Made by a program: the position numbers and the translations under genes. The notes under the pieces are model-generated. The model searched no databases. It worked only from the letters and a program-made list of their open reading frames with translations, and was not told where the DNA came from. From positions 1 through 53,584 of the forward strand of contig JAAWJJ010000017.1 in NCBI GenBank assembly GCA_022796875.1: a DNA stretch of 53,584 nt, given 5' to 3'. Shown here piece by piece: positions 38,129 to 48,372 of this stretch. Each line of letters opens with the position of its first letter. Within the stretch, counting starts at the first letter, position 1. Source of the DNA: Eubacterium sp. (lineage in GTDB: Bacteria > Bacillota > Clostridia > Lachnospirales > Lachnospiraceae).

Positions 38129-38671
38129 ATGCTTAAGATTACGATACCGGAACAGGAACTTTGGGATGAAGCAAAAGAGGAATTTGTCAAAACAAAAAGC
38201 GTAAACCTGCAATTGGAGCATTCCCTCGTTTCACTTTCAAAATGGGAAGCAAAATGGCATAAGCCGTTTCTTGGGAAAGGCGATAAAACCGTTGAGGAAA
38301 CGATAGATTATATCCGTTGTATGACGATCACGCAGAATGTCGATCCGTCTGCGTACCGTTTTATCGACAACGATATCGTCCAACAGGTTTCCGATTATAT
38401 TGCAGATCCGATGACCGCCACATGGTTTTCAAAAGAAGAGAAAGGGCCTCCGAGCCGTGAGGTGGTGACGGCAGAAATCGTATATTATTGGATGGTAACG
38501 TTCCATATACCGTTCGAGTGCCAGAAGTGGCATTTGAACCGTCTGCTGACATTGATTCGGGTCTGTAATGCAAAAAATACGCCGCCGAAAAAACTCAACA
38601 GAAAACAGCTTGCCAAAAGGAATACCGCGCTGAATGCCGCAAGGCGAAAAGCGCTTAATTCGAAAGGATGA
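38129..38671 (+). CDS. tail assembly chaperone 2-like protein
   Basis: 180 residues from ATG 38129 (GTGAAAGGG upstream; ATG 38114 is in frame). LKITIPEQELWDEAKEEFVK, SVNLQLEHSLVSLSKWEAKW, then AEIVYYWMVTFHIPFECQKW and a basic end. In Clostridia phages this protein follows the first chaperone and is assigned to tail assembly. Soluble. Confidence 0.8.
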   Translation: MLKITIPEQELWDEAKEEFVKTKSVNLQLEHSLVSLSKWEAKWHKPFLGKGDKTVEETIDYIRCMTITQNVDPSAYRFIDNDIVQQVSDYIADPMTATWFSKEEKGPPSREVVTAEIVYYWMVTFHIPFECQKWHLNRLLTLIRVCNAKNTPPKKLNRKQLAKRNTALNAARRKALNSKG

Positions 38672-38674
38672 CAG

Positions 38675-38974
38675 GTGATAAAGGAAATGAAAACAGAGAA
38701 ATCAAATGGAACAGAAAAAAAACGTTCCGAAGCGGTATCTGATTCTGCCGTGCCGTTTTCACCGTATCAGGTACGGGTGTCAAAACCTTATTTGAATATA
38801 CGGAAAGGGCCGGGGATGAATTATGATAAAACCGGTAAATATACCGGCATCGGGACGTTTACAATTGTAGAGGAAAGCGCCGGCGAGGGTTCGTCTGCCG
38901 GGTGGGGACTTTTAAAATCCCATACCGGCAAACGGAACGGCTGGATTTCTTTGGAACACGCGGAAAGGATGTAA
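38675..38974 (+). CDS. stand-alone bacterial SH3 domain protein
   Basis: 99 residues; GTG 38675 is best spaced from AAAGGATGA, ATG 38687 is the alternative. YQVRVSKPYLNIRKGPGMNY, then FTIVEESAGEGSS, WGLLKSHTGKRNGWISLEH: one SH3b domain (LNIRKGPG signature). SH3b domains bind cell wall. As a separate small protein within the tail operon it might decorate the tail or support assembly, which is inference. Confidence 0.8.
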   Translation: MIKEMKTEKSNGTEKKRSEAVSDSAVPFSPYQVRVSKPYLNIRKGPGMNYDKTGKYTGIGTFTIVEESAGEGSSAGWGLLKSHTGKRNGWISLEHAERM

Positions 38975-38977
38975 AGG

Positions 38978-39364
38978 ATGTTAAAAGGTATAACGTTTCG
39001 GCACAAAGGGGACTTCTCCAAAACGGAGAAGTTTTTTCATTGTCTTTTGAAACTGGATTATCTCAATGTGCTGGAACGTTACGGCCGGGCAGGGGTTTCG
39101 GCGCTTGCGTCCGTTACGCCGAAAGAGAGCGGCCTTACGGCGGCTTCCTGGAATTATGAAATCAGCCATAACGCAAAAGAAACGGCCATCACATTCACGA
39201 ATTCCAATATCCATAACGGAGTGAATATTGCGATTATTTTACAATATGGGCATGGTACCGGACATGGCGGGTACGTTGCCGGGAGAGATTATATTAACCC
39301 GGCAATCCAGCCAATATTTGACAAAATTGCGGAAGATGCCTGGAGGGAGGTAACAAATCTATGA
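38978..39364 (+). CDS. HK97 gp10-like tail completion protein
   Basis: 128 residues. LKGITFRHKGDFSKTEKFFH, VSALASVTPKESGLTAASWN, NSNIHNGVNIAIILQYGHGT, HGGYVAGRDYINPAIQPIFD. The H/G-rich GHGTGHGG with YVAGRDYINPA is typical of gp10-type neck or tail completion proteins. Here it is placed after the chaperones, later than usual. Stop overlaps the tape-measure ATG (ATGA). Confidence 0.84.
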   Translation: MLKGITFRHKGDFSKTEKFFHCLLKLDYLNVLERYGRAGVSALASVTPKESGLTAASWNYEISHNAKETAITFTNSNIHNGVNIAIILQYGHGTGHGGYVAGRDYINPAIQPIFDKIAEDAWREVTNL

Positions 39365-42300
39365 GTAATACCGTTGATGAACGCATTGTCGGGATGAGGT
39401 TTGATAATCAACAGTTCGAGCGGGGCGTACGGACTACCCTGAGTACGCTCGGTAAGTTAAAGCAATCCCTGAAATTTGACGGGGCGGCGACCGGCCTGGA
39501 AAACGTTGGCAGAGCGGCGAGGGGCGTTTCATTTGACGGTATTGCGGCCGGGGTTGACGCGTTGCAGAAGAGGTTTTCGGCGTTTGGCATTGCCGGAATG
39601 AGGGTCATTCAGAATCTTACTGATCTGGCGATGGGGTTTGCGAAAAAGACGATCGGTTTTGTGACTGACAGCATTATCAATGGCGGTAAGAAAAGGGCGA
39701 TGAATATTGAAAACGCCCATTTCCAGTTGCAGGGTCTTCTCAAAGACGAAGAGAAAGTCCAGGCGGTAATGAGCGACGCTATGGATTCGGTTGACGGTAC
39801 TGCGTACGCTTATGACGAGGCGGCAAAAGCCGCTTCCCAGTTTGCGGCGTCCGGTATGGAAGCAGGAGCGGAGATGCAGTCTTCCCTGCGGGCGATTACC
39901 GGCGTTGCGGCTATGACAAACAGCGAATATGAAAGCATTTCCCAGATATTTACCACTGTGGCCGGCAACGGCCGTTTGATGGGAGATCAGCTTCTTCAGC
40001 TTTCTTCGCGGGGACTGAATGCAGCGGCAACGGTCAAAGATTTTTTTAACGGGGTCAATGACGGTTCCGTGGAAGCGAGTGAGAGCGTAACCGCTGCGGT
40101 TCAGGAGCTGACGGGCGGCCTGGAAGTGACGGAGGGTGATATTCGTGAATTTGTATCTTCCGGAGAGGTTTCGTTCCAGATGTTTGCCGCCGCGATGGAT
40201 AACGCTTTCGGCGAACATGCAAAGAAAGCGAACGAAACGTTTACGGGTGCGCTGTCTAACGTGAAAGCGTCCCTGGCGAGAATCGGCGCGGAATTTGTGT
40301 CGCCGTTGATTGTGCAGAACGGTTCGCTTGTTCAGGCCCTGAATGCGTTGAGGGAACGGATTAACGACGTTAAGGCGAATATTGGCCCGCTGGCTAAAAT
40401 GTTTACCGATTCGGTGACGGGGATGGCGGATGCCGCGACAAAATATTTGAGCGGGCTTGACCTGACAAAGCATTTCGAGGCGTTTTACAATGTCGTAGAC
40501 GTGCTGAAAAATATTTTGGGCGGCATAGCGTCTGAATTGAAGCCGATCGGGCAGGCGTTCCGTGATATTTTTCCTCCGGTGGCGATCGACGCCGTGGTGA
40601 ATTTTACGGCAAAGCTGAAAGAACTTACTGCGAATTTTAAGACCAGTGATAAAAAGGCTGCGGATATCAGAAATACGTTTAAAGGGCTGTTTGCTGTTTT
40701 GGATATTATCGGACGGGCCGTCGGGTCTGTTCTTTCGGCTCTTTCTCCGGTGATAAAAGTTCTTGACAGTCTGGGTTGGGCGATTCTTTCCGTTACGGGG
40801 CGGATCGGCGAGTGGCTGGCGTCCGTAGATCAGGCGCTTAAGGAAAACGAAGCTTTTAAAAAGGCCGCCCAGAAAATGCACGATGTCCTGGACAGGGTTT
40901 TTAAGCCTGTTTGCGAACTGCTTAACATGGCGGCCGACGCGGTCAGGGAGTTTGCCGGGCTTCGTTTCGGCGCGCCGGATACGTCGTTGGTCGAGAATTT
41001 TTCAGACCGGTTGAAAGCCAGGTTTGAACCGTTGGGAAAACTTGGCGAAGTAGTAAAAACGGCAATGGATAAAATTGTCGAAGCTTTTAAAAAAGTTTCT
41101 CCCGTTTTATCGAAAATCGGAGATATGATTTCGGATGCGTTTATCGACGTCTGCGACAGAATATTGGACGGCCTCCGGGGCGACGGGTTTGATCCGATTC
41201 TGGATTTGTTTAACAGCGGTATGGTAATCGGCGTGGGCACGGCAATCATGAAATTTATCGGGAGCCTGCAAAAAAGCGTGGAAAAATTCAGCGGTATATT
41301 TAGCGGTGTGAACGGGATTTTGTCCGAGGTGAAGAACACGCTGCGTTCGTACCAGGCAAGTCTGAAGGCGGATGTCCTGATGAAGATTGCAGGGGCGGTT
41401 GCGGTTCTTGCGGCTTCTCTTTTCGTATTGTCGCTGATCGATTCGGATAAGCTTTCGGGCGCGCTTGCCGCAATCAGCGTTCTTTTCGGGGAACTTGCCG
41501 CTTCCATGGCTGTTTTCAGTAAAACGCTTAGCGGCAGTAAAGGCCTGGCAAAAGCCGGGTTTACGATGATGGAAATGTCGGTGGGGGTTTTAATCCTTGC
41601 TTCGGCATTGAAAAAAGTGGCCGGTATTGATCCAGATAAACTGGCGGGCGCGCTTGCCGGAATCACGGTTCTGATCGGCGAATTGGTCGCCGCGTCCCTT
41701 GCGCTTTCAAAATGGGGCGGAAAGATGAAAACAAGCGCGGTCAGCATGGTGCTTTTTGCGGAGGCTGTTTATATTCTGGCAAAAGCGGTAGCGAAATTAT
41801 CGGAACTTGATACGGACCAGTTGGTGCGCGGACTTTCGGGCGTCGGTATTTTGCTGGGCGAGCTGGCGGCGTTTATGTTTGCGGCAAAATTTGGCAGTTT
41901 TAAAGCGTCGCAGGGTCTGGCCGTCCTGGAATTAGCGGCGGCTCTTTTGATTTTGGAGAAAGCCGTAGAAGCTTTTGGCAATATGGATATCGAAGTGATC
42001 AATAAAGGGCTGAGCGGAGTCGGGGCCGTTCTTGCAGAAGTGGCGGCATTTTCGGAATTCATGGGAAGAGAGAAGAAGCTGCTTTCTACGGCGACGGCTT
42101 TGACAATCATTGGGGCGGCGATGCTGATATTTGGTAAAGCGATCAAAGATATCGGCGGGTTGTCTGTGGAAAGTATAGGAAAAGGACTGCTTGGTATTGG
42201 CGGCGCCCTGGCTGCGGTAGCTGCGTCAGTAAGGTTCATGCCGAAAAATATGGTTGCTATCGGCCTGGGACTGATGGTATTGGCGGCTGCATTGAAATTG

Positions 42301-45300
42301 ATTGGCGACGTGATCCGGAATGTCGGCGGTATGGAATGGGAAGACATCGGGAAAGGTTTGCTGGCGCTGGGGTCATCGCTGGGTATATTGGCCGTAGCGC
42401 TTCATGCCATGAAAGGGACGCTGGGGGCGGCCTCGTCGCTGTTGGTCATGTCGGCGGCGCTTTCCGTATTCGTGCCTGTCATGAAAGCGTTTGGTTCTAT
42501 GAGCCTGGCGGAAATCGGAAAGGCAATATTGATGTTGGCATCCGCATTTACGGTATTGGGCATTGCCGGAGCGGTAATTGGACCGATTATCCCGGCGATT
42601 CTGGGACTGGCGGGCGCTATGGCGTTGATCGGCGTTGCCGCTCTGGCTTGTGGCGTCGGTTTGCTTGCCTTTTCGGCGGGGTTGGCTTCTTTGGCGGTTT
42701 CCGGCGTTGCCGGCGCTATGGCGCTGGTTTCTGTGATAGAAATACTGATTGTCGGTATTCTTAATGCGATCACGAAGAGTGCCGAGGCTATTGCAGATGC
42801 GGTAAAAACGATTGTTCTAATTGCTGTTAACGTGGTGGTTGGATGCGCGTCCGTTATCGTCGAAGGCGTGTTGACGCTGATTGAAGAGGTGTTGTTGTCT
42901 TTGGCGTCACATGGGCCGGAAATCGCAGCTTATCTTATGGATTTTCTCATTGGCGTGATCGATGCGGTTGGCGAACGGATGCCGCAACTGATTCAGGCGG
43001 CGGAAAAACTGATCGGTAATTTCTTCCGGGGCGTGATCGACGCGCTTAAGAAGATCGATACGACAACCTTTTTGGAGAGCCTTGCGTGTATCGGGTTGAT
43101 TACGGCGCTTATGTTTGCGTTTGCGGCTGTGGCGAGCCTGATTCCTGCGGCTATGGTCGGCGTTCTTGGGATGGGAGCCGTGATTGCGGAACTGTCGTTA
43201 GTATTGGCTGCGATTGGAGCGTTTGCACAGATTCCCGGTTTGAAATGGCTGATCGGGGAGGGCGGAGATTTACTACAGGAAGTAGGAATCGCGATCGGAA
43301 AATTTGTCGGCGGTATTATCGGCGGAATGGTGAGTGGCGTTTCCAGCCAGTTCCCGCAGGTCGGGAAAGATTTGTCGGCGTTTATGGACAACATCCAGCC
43401 GTTTATAGAGGGCGCGGGTAAAATTAAGGCGCAGTCTATGGACGGCGTGAAAGCTCTGGCCCAGACGATTCTTGTATTGACAGCGGCCAATGTCCTGGAC
43501 GGAATGACGAAGTGGCTTACCGGCGGTTCGTCTATGACGAAGTTTGGGGAAGAATTAGCAGAATTCGGCCCATATCTTAAAAAATTCGCAGACAGCGTAG
43601 ACGGATTGAACGGGGACGTTGTCACCAACTCTGCAAATGCGGCGAAAACTCTATCGGAGATGGCGTCCAATTTACCGAATCAGGGCGGTGTTGCCGGATG
43701 GTTTGCCGGTGAAAACAGCCTTGCGGCATTTGCAGAGGAATTAGTAGAATTTGGTCCGGCTCTGAAGAAATACGCGGACAGTGTAGACGGATTGGATGCC
43801 GAAGACGTCGTCAATTCTGCAAATGCAGCAAAAGCCCTTGCGGAAATGGCGGATAATCTTCCAAATCAGGGCGGCGTCGTTGGCTGGTTTGCCGGCGAAA
43901 ATAATTTATCTCTTTTTGCAACGGAACTTGCGGAGTTTGGCCCGTATCTGAAGAAATACGCGGACAGTGTAGACGGATTGAACGGGAACGCGGTCACCAA
44001 TTCTGCGAGTGCGGCGAAAACACTTGCGGAATTCGCCAATAGCCTGCCGAACCAGGGAGGAGTTGTAAGCTGGTTTACCGGGGATAATACGCTATCTGTA
44101 TTCGGTGAGGAACTGGAAAAGTTCGGCCCGCATCTGAAAAGATACGCAGACAGTGTGGACGGATTAGGTGTGGAGGCTGTTGTCAATTCTGCGAATGCGG
44201 CGAAGGCTCTTGCGGAAATGGCGGATAATCTTCCAAATCAGAGTGGTTTTGCAAGTTTGTTTACCGGTAATACGCTATCTGTATTCGGAGAAGAACTGGC
44301 CCGGTTTGGACCGCATTTTAAAAGATATGCGGACAGTATAGACGGGTTAGGAGTGGACGCCGTCGTCAGTTCTGCGAATGCGGCAGAAGCGCTTGCGGAG
44401 ATGGCAGAAGTCCTGCCAAACACAGGCGGTCTTGCGAGTTTGTTTACCGGAGAGGGTTCCCTATCCTTATTCGGAGAAGAACTGGCGAAATTCGGCCCGC
44501 ATCTGAAAAGATATGCGGACAGTATAGACGGAATAGGAGAGGATGCTGTCGTCAGTTCTGCAAATGCGGCGAAAGCGCTTGCGGAGATGACGGAAGTCCT
44601 GCCGAATACAGGCGGTCTGGTAAGTTTGTTTACCGGAGCGGGCTCTCTTTCCTTATTCGGAGAAGAACTGGCAAAGTTCGGTCCGCATCTGAAAAGGTAC
44701 GCAGACAGTGTAGACGGAATGAAAGAGGACGTCGTTGTCAATTCGGCTAACGGGGCAAAAGCCCTTGCGGAACTTGCCAATAACCTGCCGAATACAGGCG
44801 GCCTTGCGGGTTTGTTTGCCGGTAATAATGATATTGGGGTGTTTGGCGAGAGCCTGGAACAATTCGGGAAGTCGCTTGCGGCTTTTTATCAGTCGGTATC
44901 CGGCATCGAAACTTCGCAGCTTGGCGGTGTTATTTCGGGATTACAGGAAATTTTGGATTTTGCAGACGGCATGTCGGGATTAAAACAAAGTCTGGAAGAT
45001 ATCGGAAACGACAGTATCAACGGATTTATTCAGGCTTTTGCAAATGCGGATTCGAAAATAACGAAAGCGGCTTCCGACGTGGCGACGGCTTTTATTAACG
45101 GGGTGAAGTCCAGCCAGTCGTCGATGGTTGATATATTTTCCAAAACGATAGAAAAAGCAATTACCGAAATTCGGGACAGCCATAAGAATTTTACGTTGGA
45201 GGGAAACACGGTTATCGCCCAGTTCATTGATGGTATCAAGGGCAAAAGCGGTGAGATCAAACCGGCGGTATCTTCAACACTGAAAGACGCATTGGCCGGG

Positions 45301-48300
45301 ATTCAGGAGAAGCAACAGGAATTCTATTCGGCTGGTTCCTATCTGGTAGACGGATTTGTAAAAGGGATCGGTGACAATGCTTTTAAAGCGTCTTTAGAGG
45401 CGAAAGCAATGGCTTCCGATGCGCTTCGGGCGGCCCGGGACGAACTGGGCGTGCATTCTCCGTCGACGGTGTTTGCTGAAATCGGCGGATATGTCGTAGA
45501 CGGGTTTACTAATGGTATATACAGTAACAGGTATAAAGCTGCACATTCTGCGGAAGGACTGGCAAAAGTCGGTGTAGAAGCAGCTCAGTCGGTTGCCAGA
45601 TCACTAAAAGACAGTAACAGTGTCTTTGCGGATTTTGTTGACAAAACGGATGCAAACGGTAATGCGGTGGAAATTACACTGGAAAAGGCGGCGGATGCGT
45701 TTAAGTCATTTCGGGATTCCGTGAAAGAGTCTATTGAAAGCGCTACCGGCGTGTTTGATGCGTTTGAAGTGGAAACGGACATCACCGGGAAACAGATTTT
45801 AAAGAATCTGAGTTCACAGATAACCGGTATTGCCGAATGGGCTTCCAATATCCAGCTGCTGGCTGCGAGGGGGATAGACCAGGGCCTGCTTAAAGTGTTA
45901 TCCGATATGGGACCGTCGGGCGCAAAGTACGTAAGCGCTCTTGTCACAATGTCGGATAAGGAGCTGAAAAAGTTAAACAGCCTGTACAGGAAACGTATAG
46001 GCTTAAACGGCAAAGCGGCAGACGAGATAGCGGCAAGCTTTGTAGAAGGCGGAAAGAAATCAGCGGACGGGTATACGAAAGGATTTAAAGGCGTCACGGG
46101 AGTAACCCGGCAGGAGATGCGAACGGAAGGCAGAGTGGTTATCGCTGAACTGACAAACGGAAGCGTAGCGGCCGTTGAGGAAATGGGCGGTAAGCTGCAA
46201 GAGGCTCTGGGATGGTCTTATAAGGATGCCGTGAAAGAAGCGAAGTCAGGCCTTGATTACGGAAAAGGCGCTTTTCAGCAGTTTACCAATGAATATCTGA
46301 AATCAACGAAAAACGTTACTCTGGGAAACAAGGCTATCAATGCGGCGTCGAAAGCGATTACGGCTTACGGCAAAAAACTTTATGAAGAGAGCGAATACTA
46401 TAAAGAAGATACGGCCAATCTGAACAAGCATAAAAAGGAACTGACGAAACTTCAAAATAAAAGGAAATCACTCCAGAAAGATTTAAAGAAAGCGCAGAAA
46501 TCCAATTCGGCGGCTTCCAAAACGCGGGTAAAGACTTTAAAACAGGAATTGGATGCCAATAACAAATCCATCTCAGATGCAAAGAAAAAGATTAAAGATG
46601 ATGAAAAAGAGATTGCAAAACATACGAAAGAAGTATTTAACAATCTCCGTTCTACGCTTTCCGAGTCTGTTTCCGCATTTTTAGATCCGCTGAAAGTCAG
46701 CCTGGAATCCGGCGTCGACCTGTTTAAGAAATTCGAGTCGAATACGGATTTGTATGAAGCGGATAAAAAGAATCTGGAAAAACATCAGAAATCGCTGAAA
46801 GACCTGGAAGCGACGCAAAAGAGTATCCAGGATGAAATTAATAAATACGCGGGACAGAATACGCTTGCGGCAAGACAGCGGGTAAAAGGACTCAAAAAGC
46901 AACTATCCGAGGTGGAAAGCAGTATCGAAGAGGCGAAGAAGAATATCGAGCAGGCGGAAAACGATATGGCCTCCCATTCCGGGGTAACGGTAGATTCCAT
47001 ATTGGAAAACATGCAATCTCAGGTAAACGGCGTAAAGAAATGGCAGCAGAATTTGAAGAAACTTGCCGGCCGGGGATTGGCGCAGGGACTTCTTGACAAG
47101 CTGAAAGAAATGGGCCCGGAGGGTGCGGAATATGTCGACCAGTTCATGAAAATGACAAGCGCCGAGTTAAAAAAGGCGAACGATTTGTTTGCACAGTCTG
47201 AAAACCTTACTTCGCAGACGCTTATTGATAATTTCAAAGATAACCTGAACCTTTCAAAAGCCTGGGCGGACGGTTTACAGGATTTGGCGAAAATGGGATT
47301 CAGCCAGGATCTGATTGAAAAACTGGGCAGTATGGGAGTCGAGGGATACGATTACGTTAAGGCGTTTTTGTCTATGACTCCGGCTCAGGTAAAGCAGTTT
47401 AATCGGGATTTTTCGGATTCGTTAAAATTACCGGACAAAATAGCCGACCAGGTTATTTCCTCTTTTGCTTATGCAGGCGGGCAGAGCATTGCCGGATTTA
47501 CGGATGCCCTTGCAAAACTGGCAAAGGACGGAACCGATGAGAATAAGGCGTTGGTCGCTACCGCTGCCGGAATCAGCAAAGTCATTGAAAAGCCGCTTAA
47601 GACAGGATCCAATACGTCGGGGAAAAACGCAGTCGCCGCTTTGGCAAAAGGAATAAAAGATAAGAAAAAAACTGCTGTAAACAGTTCTACTTTATTGGGC
47701 AACGAAACGATAAAACCTCTGAAAAACGTATTGTCGGCCAAATCCGGCGGTAAAGTTGCGGGTAATATCGTGCGCGGATTAAAGAATGGGTTATCCGATG
47801 GGGAATCCGGCGTATCCAAAATGGCGAAAAAAGTTGCCCGGTCGGCATACGATGCGGCAAAGAAAGAGCTGGGGATTAAATCTCCTTCCAAAGCGTTTGC
47901 CGAGCTGGGAAAATACACGGATGCAGGATTTGTAAAAGGACTTATGTCCGGTGAAGACGGTATTTATAAAACGGCGACCGGGATCATGGGGCAGGCGATT
48001 CAGGAAGTGGCGGATACTATCCAGTCGGATATCGACGCGCAGCCAACGATCCGGCCGGTCATGGATTTGACGGATATTCAAAACGGAACCGGCCGTATTG
48101 GTGAAATGCTGGACGGATACGCTGTTTCCGGCTCTGTCGGTTTGGCCGGTATGACGGCGAAAGATATGAGCGGATACACGGTGCAGTCAGATGATTTGAT
48201 GCTGGACGCTATAAGAAAATTGCAGAATACGTTATCCGGCTTTTTGGATGAGCCGCGTATTGAGCAGAACAATACATTCTCTATCTCAGGAAGCGACCCG

Positions 48301-48372
48301 AAAGAGATAGCGGACGAAGTATCGCATATACTTCAGCAGCAGGTGGAAAGGAGAAGCGCGGTATGGGCGTAG
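39361..48372 (+). CDS. tape measure protein (3003 residues)
   Basis: Sets tail length and spans the tail tube. N-terminus VDERIVGMRFDNQQFERGVR, then MTNSEYESISQIFTTVAGNG, LMGDQLLQLSSRGLNAAATV, typical of Firmicutes tape measures. Residues ~670-1290 hold many hydrophobic helices in ~60-residue units. Residues ~1395-1827 are seven 62-63-residue repeats. Residues ~2330-2560 are coiled coils (KKELTKLQNKRKSLQKDLKK), and the C-terminus repeats LGIKSPSKAFAELGKYTDAG/LGVHSPSTVFAEIGGYVVDG. At ~1.5 angstrom per residue a tail of ~450 nm is implied. Confidence 0.95.
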   Translation: MSNTVDERIVGMRFDNQQFERGVRTTLSTLGKLKQSLKFDGAATGLENVGRAARGVSFDGIAAGVDALQKRFSAFGIAGMRVIQNLTDLAMGFAKKTIGFVTDSIINGGKKRAMNIENAHFQLQGLLKDEEKVQAVMSDAMDSVDGTAYAYDEAAKAASQFAASGMEAGAEMQSSLRAITGVAAMTNSEYESISQIFTTVAGNGRLMGDQLLQLSSRGLNAAATVKDFFNGVNDGSVEASESVTAAVQELTGGLEVTEGDIREFVSSGEVSFQMFAAAMDNAFGEHAKKANETFTGALSNVKASLARIGAEFVSPLIVQNGSLVQALNALRERINDVKANIGPLAKMFTDSVTGMADAATKYLSGLDLTKHFEAFYNVVDVLKNILGGIASELKPIGQAFRDIFPPVAIDAVVNFTAKLKELTANFKTSDKKAADIRNTFKGLFAVLDIIGRAVGSVLSALSPVIKVLDSLGWAILSVTGRIGEWLASVDQALKENEAFKKAAQKMHDVLDRVFKPVCELLNMAADAVREFAGLRFGAPDTSLVENFSDRLKARFEPLGKLGEVVKTAMDKIVEAFKKVSPVLSKIGDMISDAFIDVCDRILDGLRGDGFDPILDLFNSGMVIGVGTAIMKFIGSLQKSVEKFSGIFSGVNGILSEVKNTLRSYQASLKADVLMKIAGAVAVLAASLFVLSLIDSDKLSGALAAISVLFGELAASMAVFSKTLSGSKGLAKAGFTMMEMSVGVLILASALKKVAGIDPDKLAGALAGITVLIGELVAASLALSKWGGKMKTSAVSMVLFAEAVYILAKAVAKLSELDTDQLVRGLSGVGILLGELAAFMFAAKFGSFKASQGLAVLELAAALLILEKAVEAFGNMDIEVINKGLSGVGAVLAEVAAFSEFMGREKKLLSTATALTIIGAAMLIFGKAIKDIGGLSVESIGKGLLGIGGALAAVAASVRFMPKNMVAIGLGLMVLAAALKLIGDVIRNVGGMEWEDIGKGLLALGSSLGILAVALHAMKGTLGAASSLLVMSAALSVFVPVMKAFGSMSLAEIGKAILMLASAFTVLGIAGAVIGPIIPAILGLAGAMALIGVAALACGVGLLAFSAGLASLAVSGVAGAMALVSVIEILIVGILNAITKSAEAIADAVKTIVLIAVNVVVGCASVIVEGVLTLIEEVLLSLASHGPEIAAYLMDFLIGVIDAVGERMPQLIQAAEKLIGNFFRGVIDALKKIDTTTFLESLACIGLITALMFAFAAVASLIPAAMVGVLGMGAVIAELSLVLAAIGAFAQIPGLKWLIGEGGDLLQEVGIAIGKFVGGIIGGMVSGVSSQFPQVGKDLSAFMDNIQPFIEGAGKIKAQSMDGVKALAQTILVLTAANVLDGMTKWLTGGSSMTKFGEELAEFGPYLKKFADSVDGLNGDVVTNSANAAKTLSEMASNLPNQGGVAGWFAGENSLAAFAEELVEFGPALKKYADSVDGLDAEDVVNSANAAKALAEMADNLPNQGGVVGWFAGENNLSLFATELAEFGPYLKKYADSVDGLNGNAVTNSASAAKTLAEFANSLPNQGGVVSWFTGDNTLSVFGEELEKFGPHLKRYADSVDGLGVEAVVNSANAAKALAEMADNLPNQSGFASLFTGNTLSVFGEELARFGPHFKRYADSIDGLGVDAVVSSANAAEALAEMAEVLPNTGGLASLFTGEGSLSLFGEELAKFGPHLKRYADSIDGIGEDAVVSSANAAKALAEMTEVLPNTGGLVSLFTGAGSLSLFGEELAKFGPHLKRYADSVDGMKEDVVVNSANGAKALAELANNLPNTGGLAGLFAGNNDIGVFGESLEQFGKSLAAFYQSVSGIETSQLGGVISGLQEILDFADGMSGLKQSLEDIGNDSINGFIQAFANADSKITKAASDVATAFINGVKSSQSSMVDIFSKTIEKAITEIRDSHKNFTLEGNTVIAQFIDGIKGKSGEIKPAVSSTLKDALAGIQEKQQEFYSAGSYLVDGFVKGIGDNAFKASLEAKAMASDALRAARDELGVHSPSTVFAEIGGYVVDGFTNGIYSNRYKAAHSAEGLAKVGVEAAQSVARSLKDSNSVFADFVDKTDANGNAVEITLEKAADAFKSFRDSVKESIESATGVFDAFEVETDITGKQILKNLSSQITGIAEWASNIQLLAARGIDQGLLKVLSDMGPSGAKYVSALVTMSDKELKKLNSLYRKRIGLNGKAADEIAASFVEGGKKSADGYTKGFKGVTGVTRQEMRTEGRVVIAELTNGSVAAVEEMGGKLQEALGWSYKDAVKEAKSGLDYGKGAFQQFTNEYLKSTKNVTLGNKAINAASKAITAYGKKLYEESEYYKEDTANLNKHKKELTKLQNKRKSLQKDLKKAQKSNSAASKTRVKTLKQELDANNKSISDAKKKIKDDEKEIAKHTKEVFNNLRSTLSESVSAFLDPLKVSLESGVDLFKKFESNTDLYEADKKNLEKHQKSLKDLEATQKSIQDEINKYAGQNTLAARQRVKGLKKQLSEVESSIEEAKKNIEQAENDMASHSGVTVDSILENMQSQVNGVKKWQQNLKKLAGRGLAQGLLDKLKEMGPEGAEYVDQFMKMTSAELKKANDLFAQSENLTSQTLIDNFKDNLNLSKAWADGLQDLAKMGFSQDLIEKLGSMGVEGYDYVKAFLSMTPAQVKQFNRDFSDSLKLPDKIADQVISSFAYAGGQSIAGFTDALAKLAKDGTDENKALVATAAGISKVIEKPLKTGSNTSGKNAVAALAKGIKDKKKTAVNSSTLLGNETIKPLKNVLSAKSGGKVAGNIVRGLKNGLSDGESGVSKMAKKVARSAYDAAKKELGIKSPSKAFAELGKYTDAGFVKGLMSGEDGIYKTATGIMGQAIQEVADTIQSDIDAQPTIRPVMDLTDIQNGTGRIGEMLDGYAVSGSVGLAGMTAKDMSGYTVQSDDLMLDAIRKLQNTLSGFLDEPRIEQNNTFSISGSDPKEIADEVSHILQQQVERRSAVWA
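43543..44841 (+). repeat. seven in-frame 62-63-codon repeats in the tape measure
   Basis: Each unit has the pattern FGEELxxFGPxLKxYADSVD, GLxxxxVxNSANAAKALAEM, ADNLPNxGG and FTGxxxLS. Copies start at 43543 and every ~186-189 bases; a degenerate eighth copy begins at 44842. Later copies (5-7) are most alike, indicating recent local duplication. Confidence 0.85.

Noticed and set aside
37666-38671. Programmed frameshift between the two tail chaperone genes
   Set aside because: The second gene has its own ribosome site and start after the first stop, and no slippery heptamer is evident near 38100.
39529-40881. Minus-strand frame of 450 codons inside the tape measure, and similar long ones at 40830-41747, 42993-43670 and 44238-44780
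   Set aside because: Shadow frames produced by the codon composition of the long + gene; no translation signals and composition unlike real proteins.
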